Below are positions 1-12,197 of a DNA stretch of 64,000 bases, one piece after another (position 1 is the first letter of the stretch; every line of letters starts with the position of its first letter). This DNA is from Acestrorhynchus altus. Its lineage: Eukaryota > Chordata > Actinopteri > Characiformes > Acestrorhynchidae. The notes below the pieces were generated by a model, which saw only the letters and a list, made by a program, of their open reading frames with translations, was not told where the DNA came from and did not search any database. A program made the position numbers and the translations under genes. The stretch lies in contig CM067521.1 of assembly GCA_034509495.1 (NCBI GenBank), forward strand, positions 22,772,806 through 22,836,805, written 5' to 3'.

Positions 1-590
1 ATCTTCTACATCATAATTATCTCCTTAAGGTAGAAATATTAGCATATCCTCCAATCTTATTATCTGAGAAATTGCCTCATTAAGTCGGCTGCCTCCCCTT
101 GTGCCCACCTTGCGCGCCATTGTCCATATTTCATCAGTGAACCCATAGAGCTCCAGGCGGCGCTGATTGGCAAGAGGCATATGCCTCAGAACGGGTCTCT
201 ATGGGGAGACGGAAACGGGCCGTAATGCTCGGGCCTGCTTCTTTTTCTCTGACTGCTGGAAGATCATCATTAATTTCCCTGTGCCTCTGCTCCCTGTGGT
301 CAACCTGCAAACGACTGGCCTCACTACCCCCCTTTCTCGTCCTCCCCCCGCACACCTTTGCCTGTTCCGTCCATCTTCTATTCCGCTGTCCTTCATGTCT
401 GACGGAAGTCGTTCTCCTGCAAACGAGGGTCACGTCCCTCCCGGGGTGAGACGGACCCCCCCACATCTGCGCGAATTTGAAGCAGATGTAATCACAGATT
501 TGCCTGCAACCATTTAACTGCGCAGTTGTATAAGTGCACAGTGTGAACGTGGATGTGTGTCTTTTACGTTGGAATGCAGATACCGAGTGT
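1..590. other. Non-coding, complex sequence (possible CNE)
   Basis: No gene is recognised. About 60-530 is more G+C-rich than what follows and has no internal repetition. Overlapping open frames of 65-116 codons on both strands resemble no family I know, lack any repeated domain pattern, and begin and end without splice context, so I treat them as chance. The complexity is compatible with a conserved non-coding element, but conservation cannot be seen from one sequence. Confidence 0.35.
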
Positions 591-601
591 CTGAGCTCAT
601 G

Positions 602-1178
602 ACGATGACCAGTAACTCACATACTGGTATGACTGATCCCAGTAATGAAAGGCATCATCCATTTGATACCAAAACTAGCAACCAATCATATATTAAGATA
701 TTAAGTGTCTCCAGAACAGTGTAGTCATATATTAACAATGCAAAAACAGCTGAAGTTACCAGTGATATAGTTATTAAAACTGCATTACAAAAGTGTTGCC
801 TTGTAATTGCTGGGGTTTATCCTGGTGGTTGTATCATCTCCTCTTGTGTAATGAAGTCATCTTATTAGTGCTTTCCTTGGAGATATAAGGTTCTGTCTGC
901 ATTCTGAGAAGTTCTGAGATATTGAGCCTTAAAGCTGTTATAGTGACTTTGACAGAAATGGAGATAAAAACTAGTTTTCTCGATAAGGAGTCTAATAGGC
1001 AGACAACTTAAATGCCTGACATTAATATATATTAAGAATAATATACACTAATATTAAGAAATAATCACAGAATACAAATATATATGATAAATATGTCAGA
1101 ACCTTATAGTTCCAGACATATATATATATATATATATATATGATCAGTCATTCCAGTATGTGAGTTACTGGTCATCGT
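602..1178. mobile_element. MITE-like element or foldback with 37-bp inverted repeats
   Basis: The segment at 602-638 is repeated in reverse complement at 1142-1178 with 36 of 37 positions matching. The arms face each other across about 500 bp of A+T-rich sequence. Each arm also holds a small internal palindrome (CCAGTA, 7 nt, TACTGG). No target-site duplication is obvious outside the arms, and the right arm abuts (TA)n tracts on both sides. A non-autonomous DNA transposon is the simplest reading. A recombination-made inverted duplication is the alternative. Confidence 0.55.
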
Positions 1179-1219
1179 TTTATATATATATGTGTGTGTG
1201 TGTGTGTCTGTGTGTGTGT

Positions 1220-1262
<43 letters not shown>
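1117..1262. repeat. (TA)n and imperfect (TG)n microsatellites
   Basis: A (TA)n tract at about 1117-1141 and a second compound tract, (TA)n then (TG)n with TC interruptions, at about 1180-1262 flank the right arm of the inverted-repeat element. Confidence 0.9.
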
Positions 1263-1263
<1 letters not shown>

Positions 1264-1531
1264 ATGTATTTGATTAGACAGTCATAAACAGCTGTAAAAT
1301 TGAAAAGTATAGTTAATAGATGCTGAATATAAGATGGGACTTTTCATGTAAAACAAGTTCATTTCATGATTGTATATTAATATTGGTTAATTTTGCATTT
1401 GCATAACCAACTTATTGACTTTTCCTCTCAATACTGACAGTAGATATGATAGATGTTTTACATATTCTCTATAATATTGTTTGAATATTAATATTTTACA
1501 TTAAGTTATACTGCAGATTTATTATTATACC

Positions 1532-1597
<66 letters not shown>
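1532..1597. repeat. (AAT)n microsatellite
   Basis: About 22 uninterrupted AAT units directly visible. The surrounding 1263-1850 is A+T-rich with no recognisable gene. Confidence 0.95.
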
Positions 1598-1849
1598 CAT
1601 TTCATTTTCTCCCACTTTTTGTTGAACATATTAATCACAGATTTATTGTGCCCCCCACTTTTTACTGGCTGGATGCTACTCAAAGGTCTTTTGCCTGTTT
1701 AAATGAGACCATGTTCATAGAATAACTTTGGGCTCTTGTCTCCTTTTTTTCTCAAGCAATCATTGTAGAACAGTAGGGGTCCAGCAGCATTCAAACCCCT
1801 GGTTCCAGTGCTGCATACATTTACCAAAATAATCTAAATGATTACCACC

Positions 1850-2068
1850 ACAAATTACATTTTACTGCCATTAGATATTAATGAGATGCCCTTGACTATC
1901 CCTAACGGCTTAATCGACAAAAAATTTAATCCATGAAATGAAATCTGACACCCATGAATCCGTAATGAAATCATCTCTTTTAATCCTGGCCAATGGCCTT
2001 TCTAATCTTACAGCTTTTTGGTAAATGTTACAGCACGGCACGCAGGATGGTAGAAGGGTCCAGACAGC

Positions 2069-2117
<49 letters not shown>

Positions 2118-2470
2118 GAGAAAAACAGCAAGTTTTAGTGCTCATGCCCGAGCGTCCTCCATTCTCTCCCATTCTTTACAAGGAAAGATGAAATCTAACT
2201 GCGGCCTGCACCAATAACAGTAGCCTCTTGTACGGCCAAGTGGGTTTGTAATTCAGACGTTAATTGAATCTATTGCTCGGCTAAATGATTTTGGTGCTCT
2301 GTTTTAAATGGTTGGCCTCCAGCAAGGCTGGGAGCTATAATGTTCTGCTCCAGAGCACGTTGGTAAAAGAGCACTCGTTTGGCTCTAGATTGATTAACAT
2401 AATGATAATTCAGTGTCTTCCGTAATGGAAATTTCCCTCCATTTATGCATTGTTTCATCAATGTTAAAAA
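1850..2470. other. Candidate conserved non-coding element with (GA)n insert
   Basis: Complex, non-repetitive sequence dense in homeodomain-type cores (CCATTAGATATTAATGAG, TAATCCTGGCCAATGG, GTTAATTGAAT, GATTGATTAAC, ATAATGATAATTC). It is interrupted at 2072-2114 by a (GA)n tract. No open frame with splice sites or a known domain is present. This texture is typical of enhancers around developmental genes. Function is inferred only. Confidence 0.4.
2072..2114. repeat. (GA)n microsatellite
   Basis: About 21 GA units, seen directly. It creates spurious Arg/Glu and Ser/Leu open frames on the two strands. Confidence 0.95.
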
Positions 2471-2939
2471 AAAAGGAATCATCTGCTTTTACATGATATT
2501 CCATTTCACAGGTGTGTGAGCTCCAATCTCGGGGCTCATGTGATGGGAACGTATGGGAAGCTTTGCACCAAAATGAACTTAACTGACTTTAATGGCTTTA
2601 GAAATGAAGGATAGAGTTTGCACAAATCGCCAGAAAGTGTGAGCACAAACACAAACGGCTGATTCGGTCGCTCTGCGTCACGTTTTCAGAGAATGGAGTG
2701 GATATTGGAGGACAAGGTGAGGAATCGTCACTGGATTTTGCAACAAGTCTGGTCTTAAACATCCCTGAATTCCTCAATATGGAGCCTGAGGTTGGAACAG
2801 TGAGGCTGAGTCATGTGTTCAAACGTAAGCACAGATTCCTTGGAAATAAAATAAATAAATAATAAGAACCTAATTCTGTCCATTTTACAACCTTTTGGAC
2901 TTTTTGGCGGGATGTGAATTTAACGGTTGTTCTTTATAT

Positions 2940-3020
2940 ACTGAGTTGGAATTTCATGATGAATCGAAAAATGTTCCAAAATGACTCCTTTCAAGTTTAA
3001 AATGACATTTAAGCTTCCAT
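2940..3020. repeat. Short interspersed repeat, also at 41355-41440
   Basis: The phrase TTTCATGATGAAT, then a variable part, then CCAAAATGACT and a TTCCATT motif recurs at about 41355-41440, and a weaker relative lies at about 62355-62400. This is dispersed repeat sequence of unknown class. Elsewhere in 2470-3150 nothing is recognised. Confidence 0.45.
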
Positions 3021-3154
3021 TTAAGAAGATTCCAGAAAAAAAATAAAGAATTCTGTAATATTGATAATGTCTTCACCCAACAGTAAAGAAGTCTCATGAT
3101 TTCTAATGGATTTGATATGCAAGCACTGATATCAATTGGATTTTTAATTTTACA

Positions 3155-3512
3155 ATTAGTTAATACTAATATTCTAATACTCTAATACTAATACTCTAAT
3201 AATCTAATAATCTAATACTGTAATATTCTAATACTAATACTCTAATAATCTAATAATTTAATACTCTAATATTCTAATACTGTAATAATCTAATACTAAT
3301 ACTCTAATAATCTAATAATCTAATCTAATAATCTAATACTCTAATAATCTAATACTCTATTCTAATATTCTAATATTCTAATATTCTAATATTCTAATAC
3401 TCTAATACTCTAATAATCTTATACTCTTATACTCTTATACTCTTATACTCTAATATTCTAATAATCTAATACTCCAATATTCTAATAATCAAATAATCTA
3501 ATAATCTAATAC
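3155..3512. repeat. Degenerate octamer array (TAATANTC)n
   Basis: Some 350 bp of tandem variants TAATACTC, TAATATTC and TAATAATC, about 40 units with occasional slips. A+T-rich satellite-like DNA. Every unit contains a TAAT core. Confidence 0.85.
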
Positions 3513-3539
3513 CCCGTCTGGCAAAAAAAGAAATGTTAT

Positions 3540-4600
3540 TTTTCTTTCAGGTACTCAAAGGGTTCTTTTGGTGATGCCATAGAAAAACTAAGTTCGGTTC
3601 CATTTTGGTGTGAAGAACCTTTAAATTGTAACTTTGTAAAAAAGGTAAAAAATCATTTGCATTGATTTTTTAAAACATTTTAAACTTTTAAAAAATGTTA
3701 TTCTTTTGCATCACTCAACCCCTTTGTGGCACCTTTATTTACGTACTTGTTTGATTATTTATGTTTGTTTGTTTATTTTTTGCATGCAATTACAGTTATG
3801 ATTGGGTTTACAAGTTCACAGTGACTAGTGTTGATGCCAGAAAAGGCAAACGTAAAGAAACACCAGATAATAAATAAATAAAATATAGTTAATAAATCTG
3901 AAGGGATGACTTAAAATAAAATGCATTTCTAAGATGTTTATATTTGATTTATTTAGACTTTAAACTTTATGCTTATAAATGTGCTTGTATTCAATGCACT
4001 GTAGAATTATACACACTTGAAAAATTAAATTCAAGCCACAAATTCATCCAAATATTTGGACTCAGCTTAACTAACTAGAGTTTACATTTCACTCATAAAA
4101 GCTCTTGAACAAAAATGAGGTTGTGGCAGGTGAAGTGCACAATTCATCAGATAAAAAATGCAAAGAAGGAAAATTCTAAAATTTTGATTTTCACTACAAC
4201 AAACACTGTATTTACTATTTCTGTTTACCGTTTATGAACATTTCTTGGAATGCAAGGTGGTGGAGATGATGTGCTGAAAACATAAACAGCTAAAAATGCT
4301 CAAGTTAAAGATTAGGTGCATTAATTATCAGCCAATGCTCTTTCGGTATGAGTATGTTGTGAAGAAGGAAATGAAGGGGTGTGTGTAATCAGCACACAAA
4401 TATCCAGAAGTGCTCTTAAGGGTGTGTGTGGTGGGCCTTAGAGGAGCTTTCTGCCTCTGCCAGGCACTCGTGTTTACTGTAATTAAAGTGTAGAACGCCA
4501 CAGGCCACAATTAAGTGCGAGCGGCATGCTGTTTGTTTAGACTAAATTAGGGATGTTGCAGTTATCACTGACAGCATCTTCATTTTGTGCATGCACTGGA
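3540..4600. other. A+T-rich intergenic sequence with a repeat fragment
   Basis: 3547-3640 contains phrases (CAAAGGGTTCTTTTGG, GAAGAACCTTTAAA) shared with the small inverted-repeat family seen whole at 19023-19248 and again near 44.5 kb, so it is probably a fragment of that family. The remainder shows no gene, RNA or repeat that I recognise. Confidence 0.4.

Positions 4601-4602
<2 letters not shown>

Positions 4603-4651
<49 letters not shown>
4603..4651. repeat. (GT)n microsatellite
   Basis: About 24 GT units, seen directly. Confidence 0.95.
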
Positions 4652-4653
<2 letters not shown>

Positions 4654-4789
4654 CTCGAGCATGTGCGGGGCAGGTTGGTCGAGTCCTGATATGCTTAACA
4701 GCCAATTTACAAAGGTCAGGTCCTATGGATCAAACCGTTCAGTAAATTGCACCTTCAAACTCATAAATGAGAAACAATCATCTCGCTAA

Positions 4790-5080
4790 AGGTCACGGAG
4801 ACAGCACGGTGGATTATAATAATAAAGCAAGGCGCCTTGCTCCTCCACTAATTTACTCTCAGGAAAGCCTCGGAACGCCGGTTAAAGAATCCCTTCTCTG
4901 TGTCTCTATCCGAGGCCCATAAATTCTAATCAGGACGTGTTTATTCATTTTCCGTCTGCGTGCGAAAGGTGATCATGTGGACAGTGTAAATAGCGCATAT
5001 TGCATCAGCCGATCACAATATCCCTCCGACTAATGAAACAATACGTTTTTGGCATCGTGAAGGAGCGGGGTCTTACATAT
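4790..5080. other. Candidate conserved non-coding element
   Basis: Complex sequence with balanced composition between A+T-rich flanks. Motifs such as CACTAATTTAC, AAATTCTAATCAGG and CGACTAATGAAAC are spread across it. No coding potential is visible. Regulatory function is inference. Confidence 0.35.
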
Positions 5081-6270
5081 AGAGCTCACTCCTTCTTGCT
5101 GATTTGAGCTTCATGTATATGTTCTTTATTTATCTGAAAGGGTTCGATGTAGAAACTGCATCTCTGAAACAGCAAATACTAAATATTTATTTTTCAAGAT
5201 TTTTCTTGTAATAAAATGATGATTTATAAAACCAAAAAGAAAATAAAAAAGGTGAAAAAGTGCACAAGACTAAAGGAGTTTAGTGGTACAGGACTGATGA
5301 TGTAATCCAACAAGGGTAGTTCACATGGACTTTTCAAGTATCTGGACCTTATTTATTTAATTACATATTTACCTATTTTGAGACTTTTATTCCACTACAT
5401 TTCAAAATAAAGTACCCTGCATTTATTATTACCTACTCTGGGTTAGGTCATTGCAATGCCCTTAAATATATTTATATACAAATATATACAATTGAAAATA
5501 GACTGATTTATAAGCAAAAGAATGTCTAATTATATTGCTAATATAATCAATTTGGAAAAATTGCGAGTGTCAAAAGTGTCAGATATGTTGCTCTGTGGCA
5601 GCTACTTTGGGATTTAAAAAAAGCATAATATTGAAAATAATCTTGTTTATAAAAACAACAAAACTCATTATAAAGAAAAGAAATACATTGTAATGTATAT
5701 TTGTGCAAATTAAATATTAATTATTGATATATTATTTGAAGAATTTATGATAGAACTCTAAAAATCCATACATTACTGGATTAAAATAAAATATTTAATG
5801 GAAATGCATTAAAACAATAAATTCCTTCTTAAATGGAGTTGAAGTTTTATAGATATGAAATTTTGCCCTAATAGTTTATATCCACTTATAGTTTATATCA
5901 AAAACTGTAGACCCGCTCTTACCAACCTTGTTATAACAGTGTAACAACTAATGGATTCATTGTTTCAGTTGTATTACGGTTGTATAGTTTCTGTCACAAG
6001 TTTCAATATCTGTGAAAGGAAAAGCAACAGTTCATATAGTTACCCTCATCTTATTACACTCGTCTAAACACATTAAAAGCTTGAGCTACACATATTGTAA
6101 TCCATCTGTAACAGCAAATACATTACAAGTAGTAACATCATCATTGTAATGATTATTAATTTATAACTACACAGTTATTACAGGTGAAATAAAGTGAAAC
6201 CAAACATTTTATTAAAAAAAAAAAACCTCATATTAGGAAACTGCAGACGATATAAAGCTTAAGTCATAAA
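5081..6270. other. A+T-rich intergenic sequence
   Basis: Long A+T-rich stretch with no open frame of note and no recognised repeat. Confidence 0.5.
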
Positions 6271-6279
6271 GATTTTATG

Positions 6280-6780
6280 GCATGAACTTGCTCGGTAACA
6301 AGAACCAGGCAAATTTATTTCAGCATATGTTGCCCCACAAACTCAAAAGTTCAGCACTATCGGTAGGCAAGCCTGGACATCCGCGCAGAGTCCGATTACA
6401 TCCAACACATCATCAGCCAGTGTCCATAAAGACCATTCATGACGTGACCTCATCACCACTCGGCCTGATCTCCTGCTCTGGCGCTGATCCGAGGCACGTC
6501 CTTTTTTAACGACTTTCACAGCTCTGCTGATCCATGATCGGATCATCCTGCGTCCACACCATCCATGTCATCATGAGCTGAGCTCCGAAAGCCCATCCAG
6601 AAAGCCCGGTTTTGGCCCCCGGTCAGCCGCTACAACGCTCACATCCTGCCTGCCATTCCCAGACTGGTGGAGTACGAAAAGAGGCAAGAAATGGGGACAC
6701 GCTGCCAACCTAATTAAGCCTGCGGAAGGATCTATATGTCCAGGGTTATCCAATTACAGCCTCATCCATATGAGTGTGTT
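6280..6780. other. Candidate conserved non-coding element
   Basis: Sharp change from A+T-rich DNA to balanced, non-repetitive sequence with CpG-containing phrases and motifs such as AACCTAATTAAGCC and TATCCAATTACAGCC. Short open frames here match nothing known and lack splice context. Confidence 0.35.
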
Positions 6781-7344
6781 AAGAGGAGTCCTCTAGGGAG
6801 AGCTTGGTAGGAGGCCAGTGAAAGCTCTGACAGGGTATGGACAGGGACTGGAGTATAGAGCAACTACAGCAGACACTGTAGGCTAAATGCAAATCAGAAT
6901 GGTCTCATTGTATACGTGCTGTGGAACAAAACTGCCAGTAGCAAAAGCCGAGAACTTTACTGATGAAAGGAAGACCCTCAGTTCTTCCCATTATGACAGA
7001 GAAGCTTGGGACCAGGATTTGTCTTCATGGCTCCTTTCAATGTAGAATTATTTAGGTTCAATTTGATATTCATAGATATTTTTTTTCAATTTTAAGTCTC
7101 CAAATGATCCTTGTAAAACGGCAACAATATCAGTTTTCTTAAAATGTTTGAGTCAGGCTGGAAACTGCTGTTTGAGGGACGATACTCTGAAAAAGAAAAG
7201 GCCTTTGAAAAGGTCCGTTGCTCTCTCTTGTGTAGACGAGGGCAGTGTTATTAAATTCTTCGGATAATATCCAGATATAAAATGAAATATCCCTCAATGC
7301 CAGGTTTAAACTGGCCCTTAGAATTTTTTAATTCCAATCTTCCC

Positions 7345-7990
7345 CCCCAATTTGCTAGTGCTAATTACCCAACCCCATCAGGACTCGCCCCCATGACATA
7401 CGACGCTCCTGACACTGGGAGGGTGAAGACAAGCACATGCTGCCTCTAGTTCCTATGAAGCCAGACACCAACTCTTTTACTTCTCAATCAATCCATCAAG
7501 TTTATTTATATAGCAGTTTTTACAACGGAGGCATTTTCACAAAGCAGCTTTACAGAAATCAGGGTCCCAACCTCAGTAAAATAGCAAGGAAAAACTCAGG
7601 CTACAAGGAAGGAACCTTGAGAGGATCCAAAGGGGACCTGTCCTCCTCTGGTCGATGCTGGACAGCACAGTCATAAAGCATGAGAAGAACAAAGAGAATG
7701 TGATGAAAAAATAAAATTTGAGCAGGCCGTGTCTGGGTGAGTTTGGGTTATGAGTGTCAGATACAAGCTAAGCATTAACATGAAAGTCCCTGAAGGTTAA
7801 AAAATCACATTCCTGCCATTGCTTCATCTCTGGTCAGCCAACATGCTTGGACCATAGCTGGCCAGCATCACGTGGGTGTGATGTGGATAGAGAGCCAATT
7901 CTGCTGTCTCAGACTCTGGCTGCCGATGACCAGGGATTAGAAGCAGAGATCCTCAGATCCATTGAGCCACACTGAGCCTTCTCCGCTCAT
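7345..7990 (-). repeat. tRNA-headed SINE (family B), split by another repeat
   Basis: Read on the minus strand, 7990 down to about 7800 gives the head of the SINE seen whole at 21853-22192 (a GGCTCA-type A-box region, then a CATCGGCAGCC phrase). About 7470 down to 7345 gives its 3' part (GCATGTGCTTGTCTTCACC and GGGTTGGGTAATT phrases). Unrelated repeat DNA at about 7475-7795 lies between them. Divergence prevents exact edges. Confidence 0.55.
7475..7795 (+). repeat. Teleost interspersed repeat inserted in a SINE
   Basis: Phrases TTTATTTATATAGCAG, AAAGCAGCTTTACAGAAAT, AAGGAAAAACTC and AACCTTGAGAGGA in this order are characteristic of a very common fish repeat that I recall from many genomes. 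I cannot name its class with certainty. Confidence 0.55.
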
Positions 7991-8029
7991 CTGAACAATT
8001 CAGTGTCTGTATAGTATTGACCATGTAAG

Positions 8030-8130
8030 GCAATGGTCTCCAACCCCTTGTCCTGAAGAGCTACCGTCCTCATTCCACCTATCAAGGACTATTGGAGTAA
8101 TTAGTTGGATCAGAGGACTGGAATAAGGCC
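8030..8130 (-). repeat. Short dispersed repeat relic
   Basis: GGTCTCCAACCCCTTGTCCTG followed by GGAGTAATTAGTTGGATCAG is a decayed copy of a fish repeat with a 'tip' phrase of the type CCAACCCTGGTCCTGGAG. Related relics are at about 27755-27845 and 43680-43815. Confidence 0.4.
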
Positions 8131-8507
8131 TCATGACTAATGCACATCACGTCTTAAAAATGAACACATGTATATTAATGGTGTCGTTCATATTAAGTCC
8201 GAAACCGATGGACTGTCACACACAGTTTTCCAATGAGAGCCTGCTCGGTGTTCAAATCAGGATGACCAATCGGAGCTCTGTGGTTGCAAACTGGCTATGA
8301 AAATGTGGAGGAGAAGATATGTGATGGTGCAGAGCCGAATGACTGTGCATCCCAGTCTATTCACAGCAGAAACGAGCTGCAAACTGTAGTTTCCCATCCC
8401 TGCAGTCGTGTGTATGAGACAAATTAACGAAGCAATGATCAGAGAAGAGAAAAAGTGGACATTTATGATTGATGTGGTCTTCAGAACTGTGTGCAGATCT
8501 TTACTGA

Positions 8508-8725
8508 AGGAACCACCACAGAGCAGCTATGATGTGGGTGGTGGGTCATTCTCAGCACTGCGGTGACCCTGACATGGTGGTGGTGTGTTAGTGTGATTTG
8601 GGCTGGTGTGAGTGGATCAGACCCAGCAGTGCTGCTGGAGTTTTTAAACCCTATGTCCACTCCCCGTCCACTCTATGAGACACTCCTACAGAGTTGGTCC
8701 ACCTTGTAGATCTCCTGCAAATAAT
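8508..8725 (+). mobile_element. Non-autonomous DNA transposon relic, family H copy 1
   Basis: Contains ACCACAGAGCAGCTATGATG, then TCATTCTCAGCACTGC, GACATGGTGGTGGTGTG and CAGCAGTGCTGCTGGAG. The same phrases in the same order occur at 19288, 29697 and 41967. The family looks like a palindromic non-autonomous (hAT-like) element common in otophysan fishes. The class is recalled, not proved. Confidence 0.65.
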
Positions 8726-8799
8726 AACACCTGGCGTGTGTCTCCTATAAAGATCTGTTTCATCTGTTGGTGAATAAATGTGTCAAACTACAGAAACCT

Positions 8800-9140
8800 T
8801 CTAAAGGTTCATAACATCAGAACTGATGCTCCTCAAGCAGGGCTTGCTGGGTTGGAGATTGGGCTGAATCGACACATCTACAAGAATACCTTGCTTGAAA
8901 AACACGTTTCAGAGACAATCGTATGCGGAGAATGAATTGAGTGTGGTGAACACACTCAGCCCAGGTGATGGCAATAGGCATGGCAGGCCCTGTAAGATAA
9001 ACCCACCCACGCGTTCTCCTCAGCGTTAAGGAAGCGACTTGAGGCCACTGGGTAAAAGGAAATCGCAGAGCGGTCACACTTTCGACGCACTCGAGTTGAA
9101 CAGTACCGTAAAACGTGCCAGGGACAGATTTGACTAATCA
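8800..9140. other. Candidate conserved non-coding element
   Basis: Non-repetitive sequence with several CpG-rich phrases (CACGCGTTCTCCTCAGCG, CTTTCGACGCACTCGAG). Minus-strand open frames of 61-86 codons are present but show no domain or splice logic. Confidence 0.3.
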
Positions 9141-9528
9141 CAGGTTAGCCTGATCGAATTTGCCCAAACACTCATGTTTCCTTGTGCAAGGTTGTTCCTT
9201 TATGACTTTTATTATTATTATTAATATTATTTTCCTGTGTTCAAATCACTCTTTTGATGTCTCCCTTCTCTGCTTGCCACTCGCCTGTCAAGCTCCAAAA
9301 AATACATATATATCCAATTGCTCCGGCTGTCTCAATGTCCCTGGAAGCTATTTGTACAAATGTCGAGGCAGAAAAGAAACTATTGCTTAGAGTGTGCAGT
9401 CATCAGGGGGTGACATGCAGACAATAGGGTTGGCCAGGGGGGTAATTGCGGCCCATTGGGGTGTCAGTCTGCCCGGAGGAGGCGCATACGCTCGCCCCAG
9501 GCATTCTGAGACACTGGAAGAAGAGCAG
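9141..9528. other. Intergenic sequence, nothing recognised
   Basis: Mixed composition, including an (ATT)n-like run at about 9205-9230. No gene is supported. Confidence 0.4.
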
Positions 9529-9529
9529 A

Positions 9530-9554
9530 GCTCTCTCTCTCTCTCTCTCTCTCT
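9530..9554. repeat. (CT)n microsatellite
   Basis: About 12 CT units, seen directly. Confidence 0.9.
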
Positions 9555-9718
9555 GCTTTTTTTCCCTCTCCATCACAACACCCCCCCCCGTCATTCTCCC
9601 AGATATGGACCACTAGCCAGACGTTAGAGGGCAGTATTGAGTTACAGTTGACCAAGCTTCGAGATACTTGATTTTCCCTTTCTTGCGCTTTGACAAGTTA
9701 GCCCCAGCAGCAGTGATC

Positions 9719-10510
<792 letters not shown>

Positions 10511-10644
10511 TTTTACACGCATAGAAATGTTCATATGATTCCTGAAATATGATTCTGTTAAAATATTGTGAAGCTGGTGCAAGAAATCGTCTCCTATAGA
10601 GTGTCTACAGCTATTTATAATTTTATTAGATTTGTGATAAATAT

Positions 10645-10645
10645 A

Positions 10646-10685
<40 letters not shown>

Positions 10686-10690
10686 CGTGT
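10645..10690. repeat. (GT)n microsatellite
   Basis: Two GT blocks separated by ATAT, seen directly. The complementary (CA)n lies about 75 bp downstream. Confidence 0.9.
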
Positions 10691-10762
10691 ATACACATGA
10701 ATATACAAGAACTTTTAGCAATACCCCAGAAATGAAAATAAAAATATTTTTTATATTTATAA

Positions 10763-10763
<1 letters not shown>

Positions 10764-10840
<77 letters not shown>
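10764..10840. repeat. (CA)n then (TA)n compound microsatellite
   Basis: (CA)n at 10764-10793 runs directly into (TA)n up to 10840. Confidence 0.95.
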
Positions 10841-10844
<4 letters not shown>

Positions 10845-11553
10845 TTGGTTGCAGCCATATTATAGTCAAGATATTATTTTATTTATTACTGGAGGTATTT
10901 TATTGGCAGATGACATTAAAATATATTATATTTATCAAACAATAACAAAAAAATCCAATTCTCAGTATCGAAATATTCTCTTTAAAGTCCTTCATTCTAA
11001 ACGTAATTGAAAAAATACACATCAGAATCACACAGATCTGTAGGAGAATAAAGGCAATTCGTTTTTTGTCCTTTATATCAGATGTGATTGTCAAAGTTTC
11101 ACAAACAATTGCGCAATTGAACAGTAAAAGGTTTTGCGTGACAGTGATGCCGAGAACTGAAATCCGAACATGCACACGCACTCTTCCAAAGTCCTTCTTT
11201 CCACCCGATTGAAACCATCGTTTCAGAAAGTAAGTAATCGTACGCCTTCTGAAACGTGTCGCGACAATACGTAGAAATCACTGTACGAATTGCAATATTA
11301 GGATCAGATGGCTCTCAGCTGCGGAGACGGGTGAGAAAGAATCCGTTTTTAATTTCAGAGGCACTTAACATGATTCTTATTCTCACTTGAGCTAATCAGA
11401 GGAGTCCATTTCATTACACGTACTTTTAAAGATAATAAGAATTAAAAGTGTGTTAAATTAAAATACGTTCTTCGTCCATGTGCTGTACAACATCATTGAG
11501 GGGGATAAAATATTGAGACTTAGGGCTAGGTTTTCTGTATGTTAGTTCATCTG

Positions 11554-11556
<3 letters not shown>
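10841..11556. other. Intergenic sequence, partly CNE-like
   Basis: About 11040-11340 is complex, with CpG phrases (AATCGTACGCC, GTGTCGCGACAATACG). No known gene or repeat is recognised. Confidence 0.3.

Positions 11557-11600
<44 letters not shown>
11557..11600. repeat. (GA)n microsatellite
   Basis: About 22 GA units, seen directly. Confidence 0.95.
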
Positions 11601-11603
<3 letters not shown>

Positions 11604-11639
11604 AGAGACTTCCTGGCTGCCCTCTGTCTAAAAGGCTGA

Positions 11640-12150
11640 ATTCAACCCTCCATTAAAGTGTTAAAAAATTTAAATCATAAAAAAACCTCAACGCACTTTT
11701 TAATTAAAAAGGATCCTAATAATCCACATCACATTATATGGCGCAGATTCATCGGTCAATTTAATAACACGAAGCCTTTTGGATCTTAATATCTTTGGAA
11801 ACAGGTTTCCTTCATAACTGAGGGGCTTTGTTAATTACACACCGGGCCTAATGATTCTGAATATTCAGTGGCTCTCCATGTTTTGATAAATGGGCTTCCA
11901 CTAAGATTTATTCCTAATTATCTCATTTGTCTTTCTCCATTACTTTTTATAGCTTAAATTTATGAAGTCATTAAGACGCTAGTGGCCCTGATAATGATTA
12001 GGAGAAGGAATTGTATGAAAGTGAATTATACGAAAATGATTATGGCTAAAGGAGTCTTTAAAATGGAAGCTGGCGAGAGAGGAAGTTGTGCAGGCTTTGT
12101 TTAAAGGTGCTGGGTGCTGTTCAATCCCGGTGATTAAAACGTCTTTGTCG
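11640..12150. other. Strong candidate conserved non-coding element
   Basis: Non-repetitive sequence saturated with ATTA/TAAT cores: TTTTTAATTAAAAAGGATCC, GTTAATTACACACCGGGCC, CCTAATGATTCTGAAT, CCTAATTATCTCATTTG, ATGAAGTCATTAAGACGC and ATAATGATTAGGAG. No coding evidence. The density of homeodomain-like motifs suggests an enhancer near a developmental gene. Confidence 0.45.
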
Positions 12151-12156
12151 CTGCTC

Positions 12157-12158
<2 letters not shown>

Positions 12159-12195
<37 letters not shown>
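12159..12195. repeat. (CT)n microsatellite
   Basis: About 18 CT units, seen directly. Confidence 0.95.
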
Positions 12196-12197
<2 letters not shown>

